Below, one piece after another: positions 41,799-50,957 of a stretch of DNA of 53,504 bases; the stretch's first letter is position 1; every line of letters begins with the position of its first letter. Both the position numbers and the translations under genes were made by a program. The stretch spans positions 1 to 53,504 of the forward strand of contig CAJUID010000021.1 in NCBI GenBank assembly GCA_910585905.1, written 5' to 3'. The notes under the pieces are model-generated. The model had not been told where the DNA came from and made no database searches. It saw only the letters and a list, made by a program, of their open reading frames with translations. This stretch comes from an uncultured Lachnospiraceae bacterium (GTDB lineage Bacteria > Bacillota > Clostridia > Lachnospirales > Lachnospiraceae).

Positions 41799-42887
41799 AT
41801 GATTTCAAATCAAGTGTTACAGACAACAATTGATGGATTAAAAAATATTACGAGGATTGATATCTGCGTGATGGATATCGAAGGAAAAGCACTTGCAACT
41901 ACGATTAATAATATTGAGGAATATGAAGAGGCGGTTATGGCTTTTGTAGATTCTCCGGCGGACAGCCAGGTACTGCAGGGTTATCAGTTTTTTAAAGTAT
42001 TTGATGAGCATCAGCTTGAATATGTCCTGTTGGCAAAGGGTGACAGCGATGATGTGTATATGGTAGGGAAATTAGCTGCTTTTCAGATTAGAAATCTATT
42101 GGTTGCTTATAAAGAGCGGTATGACAAAGATAATTTTATAAAAAATCTCCTGCTTGATAACCTGTTGCTTGTAGATATCTATAACCGTGCCAAAAAACTG
42201 CATATTGAGACCAGTGTAAAGAGGGTCGTTTTTTTGATCGAGACAAAGAATGAGAAGGATGTCAGTGCACTGGAGACAGTAAAAGGTCTTTTTGCAGGCA
42301 AGAAAAAGGATTTTATTACACAGGTAGATGAGAAAAATATTATCTTGGTAAGGGAAGTTGCCGATAATGAAAGCTATGAGGATATGGAAAAGACTGCCAA
42401 GGTGATCCTTGATATGTTAAACACGGAGGCAATGACCATGGTCCATGTGGCATATGGGACAATTGTACATGAAATCAAGGATGTATCGCGCTCCTATAAA
42501 GAGGCAAAAATGGCATTGGATGTTGGAAAGATTTTTTACAGTGACCGCAATGTAATTGCATATAGCAGCCTTGGGATTGGCCGCTTGATTTATCAATTAC
42601 CGATGCCGCTTTGTAAAATGTTTATCAAAGAGATTTTTGGGTCAAAGTCACCAGATGATTTTGATGAAGAAACGATTGCGACGATTAATAAGTTTTTTGA
42701 GAACAGCTTGAATGTGTCAGAGACATCAAGACAGCTTTATATTCACCGAAATACATTGGTATATCGCTTGGACAAGCTGCAAAAGAGTACGAATTTGGAT
42801 CTGAGGGTTTTTGACGATGCGATTACCTTTAAAATTGCACTGATGGTAGTGAAATATATGAAGTATATGGAAAATTTTGAGTATTAA
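41799..42887 (+). CDS. PucR/CdaR-type transcription regulator
   Basis: A 362-residue probable DNA-binding regulator. The N-terminal 110 residues look like a small-ligand sensor domain (IDICVMDIEGKALATTI). The middle is a GGDEF-like CdaR domain (MTMVHVAYGTIVHEIKDVSRSY, with YKEAKMALDVG). The C-terminus carries the PucR helix-turn-helix: FFENSLNVSETSRQLYIHRNTLVYRLDKL. Such proteins often respond to sugar acids or purine breakdown products. The proximity to the sugar ABC ATPase is suggestive, but a terminator separates them. RBS is GTTGGAGG. Confidence 0.85.
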   Translation: MISNQVLQTTIDGLKNITRIDICVMDIEGKALATTINNIEEYEEAVMAFVDSPADSQVLQGYQFFKVFDEHQLEYVLLAKGDSDDVYMVGKLAAFQIRNLLVAYKERYDKDNFIKNLLLDNLLLVDIYNRAKKLHIETSVKRVVFLIETKNEKDVSALETVKGLFAGKKKDFITQVDEKNIILVREVADNESYEDMEKTAKVILDMLNTEAMTMVHVAYGTIVHEIKDVSRSYKEAKMALDVGKIFYSDRNVIAYSSLGIGRLIYQLPMPLCKMFIKEIFGSKSPDDFDEETIATINKFFENSLNVSETSRQLYIHRNTLVYRLDKLQKSTNLDLRVFDDAITFKIALMVVKYMKYMENFEY

Positions 42888-42910
42888 GGAGCGAATGGAA
42901 ACGTATTGTC

Positions 42911-42948
42911 ACAGAGAATCCCTTATGTGGGATTCTCTGTTACTTTTT
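42911..42948 (+). terminator. terminator after the PucR-type regulator
   Basis: ACAGAGAATCCC (42911-42922) pairs perfectly with GGGATTCTCTGT (42929-42940), followed by TACTTTTTT. Confidence 0.88.
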
Positions 42949-43002
42949 TAAAGGATTTACTGGGAATTGATTATATATTGTCATTGGAAAACAGGAGGAC
43001 AA

Positions 43003-43701
43003 ATGAGACAGGAGAATGAGTTGATCCGTCTGGAGCATGTAAATGTAGCCTATCCAACGGGGACAGAGGCATTAAAAGATATTAATCTGTCAGTGCAGAA
43101 AGGTGAATTTATCTTTGTGGTGGGAAGCAGTGGTTCAGGAAAATCGACATTTATTAAAACTTTGCTGGGGGAAGTGCAGGCAGCTTCAGGAAAGCTGCTG
43201 GTCGCAAAGCACAATTTAAGTAAGATGAGACGAAAGGAACTGCCATATTATCGAAGGACTCTTGGGGTGGTATTTCAGGAATTTCGTTTGTTGGATGATC
43301 GCAATGTTTTTGAAAATGTCGCTTTGGCCCAGAGGGTTGTTGGTGTGTCAAATGAAAAGATTCGCAGGAATGTATTGCAGATGTTAGAGATGGTAGGGCT
43401 GGGAGATAGAAGGCGTGCTTTTCCGAAAGAGTTATCTGGTGGTGAACAGCAGAGGGTGGCAATTGCAAGGGCAATGGTGAACCGTCCAAGCATCCTTCTG
43501 GCAGATGAGCCGACTGGAAACCTTGACCCCAATAATTCGTGGGAAATTATGGGATTGTTGGAGGAAATGAATCAACTTGGGACTACAGTTATTGTGGTTA
43601 CACATAATAATGAGATTGTTGACAAGTTGAAGAAAAGGGTAATTACCTTAAATAAAGGGGAAATTATTAATGACGAGGTGCAAGGAGGATATATTCAGTG
43701 A
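43003..43701 (+). CDS. ftsE: cell-division ATP-binding protein FtsE
   Basis: ATPase of the FtsEX complex, which couples ATP hydrolysis in the cytoplasm to activation of murein hydrolases outside. The 232-residue protein has Walker A VVGSSGSGKSTFIKTLLG, Q-loop VVFQEFRLLDDRNVFENV (typical of FtsE), signature LSGGEQQRVAIARA and Walker B ILLADEPTGNLDP. ATG 43003 follows AGGAGGAC. Its TGA overlaps the GTG start of ftsX. Confidence 0.94.
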   Translation: MRQENELIRLEHVNVAYPTGTEALKDINLSVQKGEFIFVVGSSGSGKSTFIKTLLGEVQAASGKLLVAKHNLSKMRRKELPYYRRTLGVVFQEFRLLDDRNVFENVALAQRVVGVSNEKIRRNVLQMLEMVGLGDRRRAFPKELSGGEQQRVAIARAMVNRPSILLADEPTGNLDPNNSWEIMGLLEEMNQLGTTVIVVTHNNEIVDKLKKRVITLNKGEIINDEVQGGYIQ

Positions 43702-44606
43702 GGACACTTGGATATGGTTTTAGGCAGGGGATAAAGAATATTGGACAGAACCGTTTGTTTTCTCTGGCGGCCATTGGAACAATAGCAACATGTCTTTTTT
43801 TGTTAGGAATTTTTTATGCTTTGATTAGCAATTTTCAGAATATGGTGTATAATGCAGAGAGTAATGTAGGGATTACTGTATTTTTCGACGAGGGGACAAC
43901 ACAGAAGCAAATTGATTGGATTAAGGAGAAGGTTCTTGCCTGCAAAACAGTGGAAAAGGTTGTTTATATTTCTGCGGAAGAGGCTTGGGATGCATTTCAA
44001 AAGGAAATGTACTCGAAGGATGATAAAATTGAAGATACTTTTGGAGGGGATAATCCGCTAAAAGATTCTGCGTCCTTTGAAGTGTATTTAAGTGATGTTT
44101 CGAATCAGGAAAGCATTATACATTTTATAAAAAAGCTTGACGGAGTGCGAAAGGTAAACGGCTCCAATACGATGGCAAGCAGTTTAACTAACTTTAATCT
44201 GTTGATTACATATGTTTCTGTTTCGATTATTGTTTTGCTCTTGATGGTTTCAGTATTTTTGATTAGCACAGCTGTGGCAACAGGAATTCGTGTTCGCAAG
44301 GATGAAATTTCGATTATGCGGTATATTGGTGCGACTGACTTATTTATTAAGATACCATTTATGGTTGAGGGGATTTTGATTGGGCTTATTGGAGCAATCC
44401 TGCCATTGGTACTTTTGTGGTTTTTGTATGGGAAAATGGTTGAATTTATTTTGACACATTTTGAGGTATTATCTAGATGGCTGACCTTTGTCAACACGGC
44501 AGAGGAGTTTAAGACGCTGATTCCCCTATCTTTAATGGTTGGAGTGGGCATTGGTTTTGTGGGAAGTGCAATGTCGGTGCGTAAGCACTTGCGGGAGATT
44601 GCTTAA
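43698..44606 (+). CDS. ftsX: cell-division protein FtsX
   Basis: Membrane partner of FtsE. The 302-residue protein has four membrane segments (about residues 22-45, 170-195, 220-245 and 270-292) and a large outer loop after the first (GITVFFDEGTTQKQIDWIKE, YLSDVSNQESI), the site where partners bind. The GTG start overlaps the ftsE stop by 4 nt (GTGA), with AGGAGG 10 nt upstream, so translation is coupled. IRVRKDEISIMRYIGATDLF is the typical FtsX cytoplasmic loop. Confidence 0.93.
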   Translation: MRTLGYGFRQGIKNIGQNRLFSLAAIGTIATCLFLLGIFYALISNFQNMVYNAESNVGITVFFDEGTTQKQIDWIKEKVLACKTVEKVVYISAEEAWDAFQKEMYSKDDKIEDTFGGDNPLKDSASFEVYLSDVSNQESIIHFIKKLDGVRKVNGSNTMASSLTNFNLLITYVSVSIIVLLLMVSVFLISTAVATGIRVRKDEISIMRYIGATDLFIKIPFMVEGILIGLIGAILPLVLLWFLYGKMVEFILTHFEVLSRWLTFVNTAEEFKTLIPLSLMVGVGIGFVGSAMSVRKHLREIA

Positions 44607-44758
44607 TGGGAAATGGCAGAATCTATGGCATAATCTTTGATATGCCAGTCTTTGATGGTTAGCGTACGGGAAATGAAGTGTACGGTCTAAAAGACTATAT
44701 TTCATATACAAATTTGTATGGCCATAAATTTATAGGTTGTGGCCAGATGGAGGGTATC

Positions 44759-46054
44759 ATGAGAAGAAAAAGAGTTGTGTTTGGAATTAGCCTTTGGCTG
44801 GCTGGCGCAGTATTTATCAGCAGTGGTATTGTAGGCAGCTTTTTGCAGACGGGCGGTGGAGGTGTTGTGTCAGTAAAGGCAGGAAAGGCTACGGTAAAGG
44901 ATATCCAAAAGCAGATTGATGAGACACAGCGCAAGAGGAAATCAATCCAGCAGGAAAAGGAGGAATTGGAACGAGATATTGTGGAGCTGGAGGAGAAGAA
45001 AGGAAATATTTTAGAATATATTAAGACTTTGGATGATAAATTATCTAGTTTGTCTGATAAAATAGAGGCGAATGAGGAAGAAATTGTGATACTGGAGGAA
45101 CAGATTAGAGAACTTCGGGAAAAAAAGAGGAAAGCGGAAGTTGAGCGTAAAAGGCAGTATGATACAATGGCAAGCCGCATAAAATATATGTATGAAAACG
45201 GGAACGATAGTTATTTTGAGTTGTTGTTTGGAGCCAGCAGTCTGTCAGAGCTTTTTAATAGGGTCGAGTATGTCAATAAGGTTACAAGCTATGACAGGGA
45301 GATGCTTGGAAAATATCAGAAGATATGTGATAATATACAGAAGACAGAGAAGAAGCTTACAGCAAAGCTTGGTGACCTAAATAGCGTGAAGGAAAGCTTA
45401 AAATTAAAGAAAAATTCTGTCAATGCGCTGATGGATAAAAAGACAGAACAATTAAAGTCGTATGAATCCGAAATTGATGCGAAGAACAAGGAGGCAGAAG
45501 AAAGAGAAAATTTAATCAGGAAGCAAGAAGAGGAGATGGAGAAGCTCTTTGAGGCTCAGAGGAAAGAGGTCGAGCGGGAAAGGGCAGAAGCTGCAAAAAA
45601 GCAGGATGATATTGCGAATCGTACAGGAATCCCAGAAGGCATTATAGATCAAAACACAGGTGGATACCAATGGCCGCTTGCAGTATCAGGACGGATATCT
45701 TCTTATTTTGGTTACCGGGATGCACCAACTTCGGGGGCGAGTACATATCATAAAGGAATTGATATTGCTGTTCCGTCCGGGACTAATGTGCTTGCAGCGC
45801 AGGCTGGCACTGTGGTTACAGCGTCCTATTCTGCCTCTGCGGGGAATTATATTGCTATTTATCATGGAAATGGAACATATACGTACTATATGCATTGTTC
45901 CAAATTGAAAGTGAGTGCCAGAACAGAAGTGTCTAAGGGGCAAAGCATTGCTTTGTCAGGGAATACAGGGATTTCTACGGGACCGCACCTTCATTTTGCT
46001 GTCTATGCAAACGGAGCTTATGTTAATCCATTAAAATACGTTTCTGTGAAATAA
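44759..46054 (+). CDS. secreted coiled-coil M23 peptidase (EnvC/PcsB-like FtsEX partner)
   Basis: A 431-residue secreted protein. A signal peptide (to about residue 40) is followed by long coiled coils (about 42-120 and 180-285: KQIDETQRKRKSIQQEKEEL, RENLIRKQEEEMEKLFEAQR) and a C-terminal M23 LytM domain. Zinc and catalytic residues are intact: YHKGIDIAVPSG (HxxxD), ... GPHLHFAV (HxH). Coiled-coil plus hydrolase domain downstream of ftsEX is the arrangement of EnvC and PcsB, whose activity FtsEX controls. ATG 44759 follows GGAGGG closely; an ATG at 44747 is possible. A 12-bp palindrome (TACAAATTTGTA) lies near 44706 in the leader. Confidence 0.88.
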   Translation: MRRKRVVFGISLWLAGAVFISSGIVGSFLQTGGGGVVSVKAGKATVKDIQKQIDETQRKRKSIQQEKEELERDIVELEEKKGNILEYIKTLDDKLSSLSDKIEANEEEIVILEEQIRELREKKRKAEVERKRQYDTMASRIKYMYENGNDSYFELLFGASSLSELFNRVEYVNKVTSYDREMLGKYQKICDNIQKTEKKLTAKLGDLNSVKESLKLKKNSVNALMDKKTEQLKSYESEIDAKNKEAEERENLIRKQEEEMEKLFEAQRKEVERERAEAAKKQDDIANRTGIPEGIIDQNTGGYQWPLAVSGRISSYFGYRDAPTSGASTYHKGIDIAVPSGTNVLAAQAGTVVTASYSASAGNYIAIYHGNGTYTYYMHCSKLKVSARTEVSKGQSIALSGNTGISTGPHLHFAVYANGAYVNPLKYVSVK

Positions 46055-46077
46055 AATGTATCTTTAGGGGGATGTTG

Positions 46078-47295
46078 ATGAAAGATAAAAAAATATTAAA
46101 AGGTTTCTTTTTTGGTGCATCCAGCTGTTTTTTAGGAATTGTTATTTTAATTCTTGTGCTGGAAGTATCTGGTATTATGAATCTAAGCGGGGTTTTGGCA
46201 ATTGGCGGTCCATATAATGCCCTGGAGCACAAAATCTTGAATAAGGTCAATACATTGGAGTTTTACATTAATGAGTATTTTTTAGATGAGATAGATAATG
46301 AAAAAATGGCGGATTCCGTTTACAAAGGGGTAGTAAAGGGGCTTGGCGATGAATATGCGGCTTATTATACAGCGGAAGAGTACCAAGATATTATGGAAAA
46401 AACGAACGGGATTTATTGTGGGATTGGCGCTTATATATCGACTGATGCTGCAACGGGAATGGTAACGATTGTCAGCCCAATGAAGAACAGTCCTTGTGAA
46501 AAAGCTGGGGTAAAAAGTGGTGATATTATATATGCGGTGGATGGAAAAGAAGTAACTGGTGAGGAGATTTCGCAGGTGCAGGCGTTGGTTAAGGGAGTAA
46601 AAGGTTCTAAGGTGGTATTAACTGTTATCCGGGGAGTAGAGCAGCTGGATATAACGGTTATTCGCGATAATATTGAAGAAGACACAGTAAGCAGCCAGAT
46701 GTTAGATAATCAGATTGGTTATATCAGGGTTGAAAGTTTTGAGATGGTAACACCAAAGCAATTTGAGAATGCATTAAAAAAGTTGGAGGAAAAGGGCCAG
46801 AAAGGACTTATTATTGACCTGCGGGATAATGGTGGCGGGCTTTTAGATTCGGCAGTAACGATGTTAGACCGCATGTTGCCGAAGGGTGTTGTAGTTTATA
46901 GTAAAAATAAAAAAGGGGAAAAGCAGGAATATTTGGCGGAAAGTGATGATTCTTTTGATAAACCTCTTGTTATATTAGTAAATGGAGGGTCTGCAAGTGC
47001 GTCAGAAGTATTCTGTGGGGCGATACAGGATGCAGGAAAGGGGAAACTACTGGGCACAAAGACATTTGGGAAAGGGATTGTGCAGGGTGTTTTTGGGTTG
47101 GATGATGGTTCAGCGATTAAGATGACAACAGCAAGGTATTATACGCCGAAGGGTAGGAATATTCATGGCAAGGGACTGGTGCCGGATATTGAGTTAGAAC
47201 TGAAAGAGAAGATGCAAAAACTGCCGGAGAGCGGGCAGGAGATAGATAACCAGGTGAAGGCAGCATTTGACTATCTTGTGGGAGAAGGGTATTAG
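46078..47295 (+). CDS. C-terminal processing peptidase (S41 family) with PDZ domain
   Basis: A 405-residue membrane-anchored serine protease. One N-terminal helix (about residues 8-30), an N-terminal domain, a PDZ domain (about 100-180: GIGAYISTDAATGMVTIVSP, GVKSGDIIYAVDGKE) and the S41 core: LIIDLRDNGGGLLDSAV, catalytic Ser in NGGSASASEVFCGA and Lys in GTKTFGKGIVQGVF. ATG 46078 stands 6 nt after AGGGGG; ATG 46072 is too close. It begins 23 bp after the M23 gene, so ftsE-ftsX-M23-ctp probably form one operon, for division-site wall processing. Confidence 0.93.
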   Translation: MKDKKILKGFFFGASSCFLGIVILILVLEVSGIMNLSGVLAIGGPYNALEHKILNKVNTLEFYINEYFLDEIDNEKMADSVYKGVVKGLGDEYAAYYTAEEYQDIMEKTNGIYCGIGAYISTDAATGMVTIVSPMKNSPCEKAGVKSGDIIYAVDGKEVTGEEISQVQALVKGVKGSKVVLTVIRGVEQLDITVIRDNIEEDTVSSQMLDNQIGYIRVESFEMVTPKQFENALKKLEEKGQKGLIIDLRDNGGGLLDSAVTMLDRMLPKGVVVYSKNKKGEKQEYLAESDDSFDKPLVILVNGGSASASEVFCGAIQDAGKGKLLGTKTFGKGIVQGVFGLDDGSAIKMTTARYYTPKGRNIHGKGLVPDIELELKEKMQKLPESGQEIDNQVKAAFDYLVGEGY

Positions 47296-47331
47296 TTTGG
47301 GATAAAATATTGGCTTCGCATGGTAAGAACA

Positions 47332-47361
47332 TTGACAAACATACCGTTAGTATGTTAATAT
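47332..47361 (+). promoter_or_regulatory. promoter with embedded TetR-type operator
   Basis: TTGACA (47332-47337) and a -10 near 47356-47361 (TAATAT) bracket a perfect 19-bp inverted repeat, AACATAC-CGTTA-GTATGTT, at 47338-47356. A repressor bound there would block RNA polymerase. It lies upstream of the TetR gene at 47544, pointing to self-repression. Confidence 0.75.
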
Positions 47362-47543
47362 CCTAGTACAGTGTATATTAAGTATCTATCTCCTTCATTT
47401 GCTTATATGATTGGCGGCAAAGGGGAAAGACTTCGACATAGTCACTCTGTCTGCTTTTGCCTGAACTCCAATAAAAGATTAGCACGAATAGGGGGAGATA
47501 TTTCGTTTATATTGTACTGTGGTCAGTTTGGAGGTAAGGGAGA

Positions 47544-48197
47544 GTGTCTCGAAATAGAAACTCGGAAGAAACAGTTAAACGGATATTAGAAGTGTCATAC
47601 CGTCTTTTTATGGAAAAAGGTTATGAGCATGCTTCGATCCAGGATATTATCAATCATTTAGGAGGGTTGAGTAAGGGGGCTATTTATCATCATTTTAAGT
47701 CGAAAGAGGATATTTTGGTTGCAGTTATGGAGCGTATGACGTTGAAATCGAATCAGATGCTTGCCGATATCCGTGATTGTGCAGATTTAAATGGGATTGA
47801 AAAATTAAAGGCTATTTTTAAAGCGTCTATTACTCGGCCGGTACAAGATGAGATTTTTGCAACCGCTCCTAACTTTTGTGATAATCCGAAGCTTCTTGTG
47901 AGCATTTTGCAGGATACTATTAACAATGTAGCTCCTAACTATATTCTTCCTATTATCAATCAGGGAATTGCAGATGGTTCCATTCAGACAGATTATCCAG
48001 AACAGCTTGCTGAATTAATTATATTTACAGCCAATATATGGATCAATCCTATGGTTTTCAAAAATTCTGCGGAGGGAAGTTATCGGAAGATTATGTTATA
48101 TCAGCAGATGTTACAAGGTTTTGGATTGGAAATCCTAGATCAGGAAATGGTTGAAAGGCTACAGGAATTGGTATTAATTTATCAAAAACAAAAATGA
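47544..48197 (+). CDS. TetR/AcrR-family repressor
   Basis: A 217-residue regulator. The N-terminal helix-turn-helix is canonical: ILEVSYRLFMEKGYEHASIQ then IINHLGGLSKGAIYHHFKSKEDIL. The C-terminal ligand-binding part is family-specific and unfamiliar. GTG 47544 follows GGAGGTAAGGGAGA. It probably represses itself (operator at 47338) and the MFS gene downstream, whose promoter holds a related inverted repeat at 48379. Confidence 0.9.
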   Translation: MSRNRNSEETVKRILEVSYRLFMEKGYEHASIQDIINHLGGLSKGAIYHHFKSKEDILVAVMERMTLKSNQMLADIRDCADLNGIEKLKAIFKASITRPVQDEIFATAPNFCDNPKLLVSILQDTINNVAPNYILPIINQGIADGSIQTDYPEQLAELIIFTANIWINPMVFKNSAEGSYRKIMLYQQMLQGFGLEILDQEMVERLQELVLIYQKQK

Positions 48198-48518
48198 TTA
48201 TTCTCATTTATGCAAATTTCAAATACGCTTTAATACTTTGTTGCTTGCGGTATTGCGCAAATCGGATGCTTTACGGTAAGTAATAGAGTATTTTACAGAT
48301 TTTAAGTGTTTTTGAATGTTGTGGGCAATGCAAAGCATCAGAAAATTCTTTGCGATCCCTTATTTTTTTAATTAGATAACATACCGTCGTTTGGTATGTA
48401 TCTAAGAGAAAGTATATTATGCTTTTGTCATAATTATTAGAATTCGGTATGATATGCTTTAGATTGTGCTTAACTTGCTGCATATGGGGAATAGAAGTAG
48501 GAAAATGGAGGTTAAAGG
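48198..48518. other. intergenic region between TetR and MFS genes
   Basis: The first 170 bp are AT-rich with no gene or strong hairpin; the rest holds the operator and promoters described at 48379-48453. The two genes are therefore probably separate transcripts under the same repressor. Confidence 0.5.
48379..48418 (+). promoter_or_regulatory. second TetR-type operator with promoter of the MFS gene
   Basis: ACATACC-N7-GGTATGT at 48379-48399 shares AACATACCGT with the operator at 47338. It overlaps the -35 box of a possible promoter TTGGTA (48391-48396), 16 bp, TATATT (48413-48418). A second promoter, TTGTCA (48425-48430), 17 bp, TATGAT (48448-48453), lies just downstream. Confidence 0.65.
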
Positions 48519-49760
48519 ATGAAACAGACATTATTTTCTAAGGACTTTACATTAGTTGTTATTGGACAGATTATTTCTTTGTTTGGCAATGCGGCAATCA
48601 GATTTGCCCTGCCGCTGTATTTGCTAAATCAGACAGGGTCCTCTGCGCTTTATGGGACAGTAACGGCATGCGCCTTTATTCCGGCAATTTTGCTGTCACC
48701 GATAGGGGGGATTGTTGCAGACAGGGTAAATAAGAGAAATGTTATGGTGACGCTAGATTTTTTTACGGCTGCGGTCATACTATTATTTTCTATTTTGATG
48801 GGAACGGTAAATCTTATTCTACTGTTGATTGTTACAATGATGCTTTTATATGGTATTGCGGGAGCCTATCAACCATCTGTGCAGGCAAGTATACCAGCGC
48901 TTGTAAATCAGGACAATTTTATGGTGGCGAATTCAGTAATAAATACAATTAGTTCATTTGCGTCATTGTTGGGGCCTGTGCTTGGCGGGATTTTGTACAG
49001 CGCATATGGTTTAAAGCCTATCCTGTGGGTATGCATAGCATGTTTCTTGGCATCGGCGATTATGGAAATCTTTATTAAAATACCATATGAAAAGCAGGTT
49101 TTGGATGGCGGGATTTTTAGAACAGCAAAAAAGGACTTTGCGGAAAGTATTCGTTTTATCCAAAGGGATAAACCTGTGATTGGAAAAGTGACACTCACCG
49201 TCTGCGGAATTAATTTGTTTTTATCAGCAATGATTATTGTAGGGATGCCATATTTGATTACGGAAGTGTTAGACCTGGAGGCAGGATGGGCAAATAAATT
49301 GTATGGTTTCGCACAAGGAGCATTGGCGGCTGGAGGGTTAGCTGGCGGAATCTGTGCAGGCATTTTTGCAGATAAATTGACAATAAAAAAATCAGGCAAT
49401 CTTATTATGGGTGGTGCGCTTTGTGTATTTCCTATGGGGGTAGTATTGGCTTTGTCGCCATCCGGTTTATTGAATTATATTGTTATAACAGCAGGATGTT
49501 TTATTCTAATGGTATTTTCAACGATTTTTACTGTGCAGATGTTTTCATTTGTTCAGGCGCAAACTCCGCAAAACCTTATTGGAAAGGTTATGGCTGTAAT
49601 CCTCACTGTGTCCATGTGTGCACAGCCGTTAGGCAACGCACTGTATGGTGTTTTGTTTGAAGTTTGTGAAGGGTTTGAGTTCTTGGTGGTTCTATTTGCT
49701 AGTGGTGTATCGCTGATAATTGCAGTGGGCACTAGAACAATATTTGCGAAAATGTCGTGA
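48519..49760 (+). CDS. MFS transporter, probable drug or metabolite exporter
   Basis: A 413-residue protein with about 12 hydrophobic helices. The 2-3 loop motif reads GGIVADRVNKRNVMV, matching the MFS pattern GxxxDrxgrR, and the N-terminal start FTLVVIGQIISLFGNAAIRFALPLYL is typical of the MFS_3 (macrolide-efflux/TetV-like) group. Substrate not readable. AATGGAGGTTAAAGG precedes the ATG. The upstream TetR and shared operator suggest induction by a compound it exports. Confidence 0.9.
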   Translation: MKQTLFSKDFTLVVIGQIISLFGNAAIRFALPLYLLNQTGSSALYGTVTACAFIPAILLSPIGGIVADRVNKRNVMVTLDFFTAAVILLFSILMGTVNLILLLIVTMMLLYGIAGAYQPSVQASIPALVNQDNFMVANSVINTISSFASLLGPVLGGILYSAYGLKPILWVCIACFLASAIMEIFIKIPYEKQVLDGGIFRTAKKDFAESIRFIQRDKPVIGKVTLTVCGINLFLSAMIIVGMPYLITEVLDLEAGWANKLYGFAQGALAAGGLAGGICAGIFADKLTIKKSGNLIMGGALCVFPMGVVLALSPSGLLNYIVITAGCFILMVFSTIFTVQMFSFVQAQTPQNLIGKVMAVILTVSMCAQPLGNALYGVLFEVCEGFEFLVVLFASGVSLIIAVGTRTIFAKMS

Positions 49761-50106
49761 GGAAATAGAATACTTTTGAAGGTTATTATAATATTGATAT
49801 CGTCTCACATAGCCGATTAGTTTTCACCTTACTTTGCTGACTATTGACAGGCAGGCACTGGGACGCTTTGAAAGGCTCATAGAGGGCATGAAGCAGGCAC
49901 AGGGAAAACGGAACGATTAAAGAAAAAATGCCTTAGGATGGATGGGAAGAATGAATAACATTAAGGCTTGTGCGAGGGAGATTGTGAACGAGGAAATCAA
50001 TTTTACATAAGTACAGAAAGGCGGCAGAGCATAAAAAAGCTCTGTTGCTTTTCTTTTCGGGGAGTTTTGCTTAAAAAATGTGAAATGTTCATAGATAAGT
50101 GATTTG
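49761..50106. other. gene remnants between the MFS and second TetR genes
   Basis: A reading frame at 49831-49920 encodes TLLTIDRQALGRFERLIEGM then KQAQGKRND and a stop; it has no start and looks like the tail of a lost gene. A second short frame near 49942-50010 (MGRMNNIKACAREIVNEEIN) also lacks a body. A hairpin with GCAGAGC and GCTCTGT (50024-50045) and a T-rich tail follows. These look like debris of an integrative element. Confidence 0.45.
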
Positions 50107-50135
50107 TTGACATTTGGCAGACAACGGTATATAAT
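50107..50135 (+). promoter_or_regulatory. consensus promoter of the second TetR gene
   Basis: TTGACA (50107-50112), 17-bp spacer, TATAAT (50130-50135): perfect sigma-A boxes, 35 nt before the start codon. The flanking TTTGGCAGACAACGG has no strong symmetry, so no operator is called. Confidence 0.85.
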
Positions 50136-50169
50136 TGAGCATATGCTTAATTTTTAAAAGGGGAGATTA

Positions 50170-50742
50170 ATGATGGATAAAGGAGATGAAAGAAAAAAAC
50201 AACTCTTACGAGTTGCTTTAGATATATTTATAGAAAAAGGTTACTACGGTACAAGTACTCGCGAAATTGCAAGACAAGCTGGTGTAAGTTCTGGCTTGTT
50301 ATTTCACTATTTCAGTAATAAAGAGAGTATTTATCTTGAACTAATAAAGATTGGCATTCAAGAAATGAAAATCAATACAGAAATGGCAATGGAATCACCT
50401 TGCAATTACCTTTTTCAAATTATGAAGAATACGTTTGAACAGTTAGAAAACAACCCCTTCTTTGCAAAAATGTTTGTGTTTATGGATAATGTGCAGTACA
50501 CAGTAGTCAATGAAAAGGAGATAACGTCACTTTTAGAATCAGCAGATATTTGTAAGCAATGGATTCCTATCGTTATAGAGGGGCAACAACGTAGGGAGTT
50601 TCGTGAGGGAAATCCCCATTCACTATGTGTCGCTGTTTTTGGTGCCATACAGGGAATTGCACAGGAAAAAGTTAGAATCCCCAACACGCCATTGCCAAAG
50701 ATAGATTGGCTTATGGATATGATAGTTAGTCGTACCAAATAG
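50170..50742 (+). CDS. TetR/AcrR-family regulator
   Basis: A 190-residue regulator with an N-terminal helix-turn-helix: LLRVALDIFIEKGYYGTSTR, then EIARQAGVSSGLLFHYFSNKESIYLEL. The C-terminal domain is divergent. Two adjacent ATGs (50170, 50173) follow AGGGGAGATTA. Its base composition is more AT-rich than the block to the left and fits the accessory region. The gene downstream is a serine hydrolase, 215 bp away beyond a repeat, so regulation of it is possible but not shown. Confidence 0.88.
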   Translation: MMDKGDERKKQLLRVALDIFIEKGYYGTSTREIARQAGVSSGLLFHYFSNKESIYLELIKIGIQEMKINTEMAMESPCNYLFQIMKNTFEQLENNPFFAKMFVFMDNVQYTVVNEKEITSLLESADICKQWIPIVIEGQQRREFREGNPHSLCVAVFGAIQGIAQEKVRIPNTPLPKIDWLMDMIVSRTK

Positions 50743-50748
50743 CACAAC

Positions 50749-50910
50749 GCATTTATTCCCGCGAAGCAACGACCGAAGCGGAGCGGAGACCTAATACCCC
50801 GCCACTTGGGGCGGAACTTGCCAAGGAACCGAATGGTTCCTTTAGAGAAGCTAAGTCATGCCGCGTTGCTCTGCAGCGGAGTATTTGACTCTTTAGGCGA
50901 GTAAAATATT
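50749..50910. repeat. dispersed hairpin repeat, family R1 copy 3 (longest)
   Basis: TTTATTCCCGCGAAGCAACG, then ACCGAAGCGGAGCGG, matches the start of copies 1 and 2. It contains CCGCC...GGCGG, AAGGAACCGAATGGTTCCTT in the same place as copy 1's hairpin, and GCGTTGCTCTGC near 50872 that can pair with the GCGAAGCAACG start. Non-coding. Confidence 0.55.
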
Positions 50911-50957
50911 GAAAATATTATGGAAAGGTGAACGGAAATAGATAACATGGTGATGTT

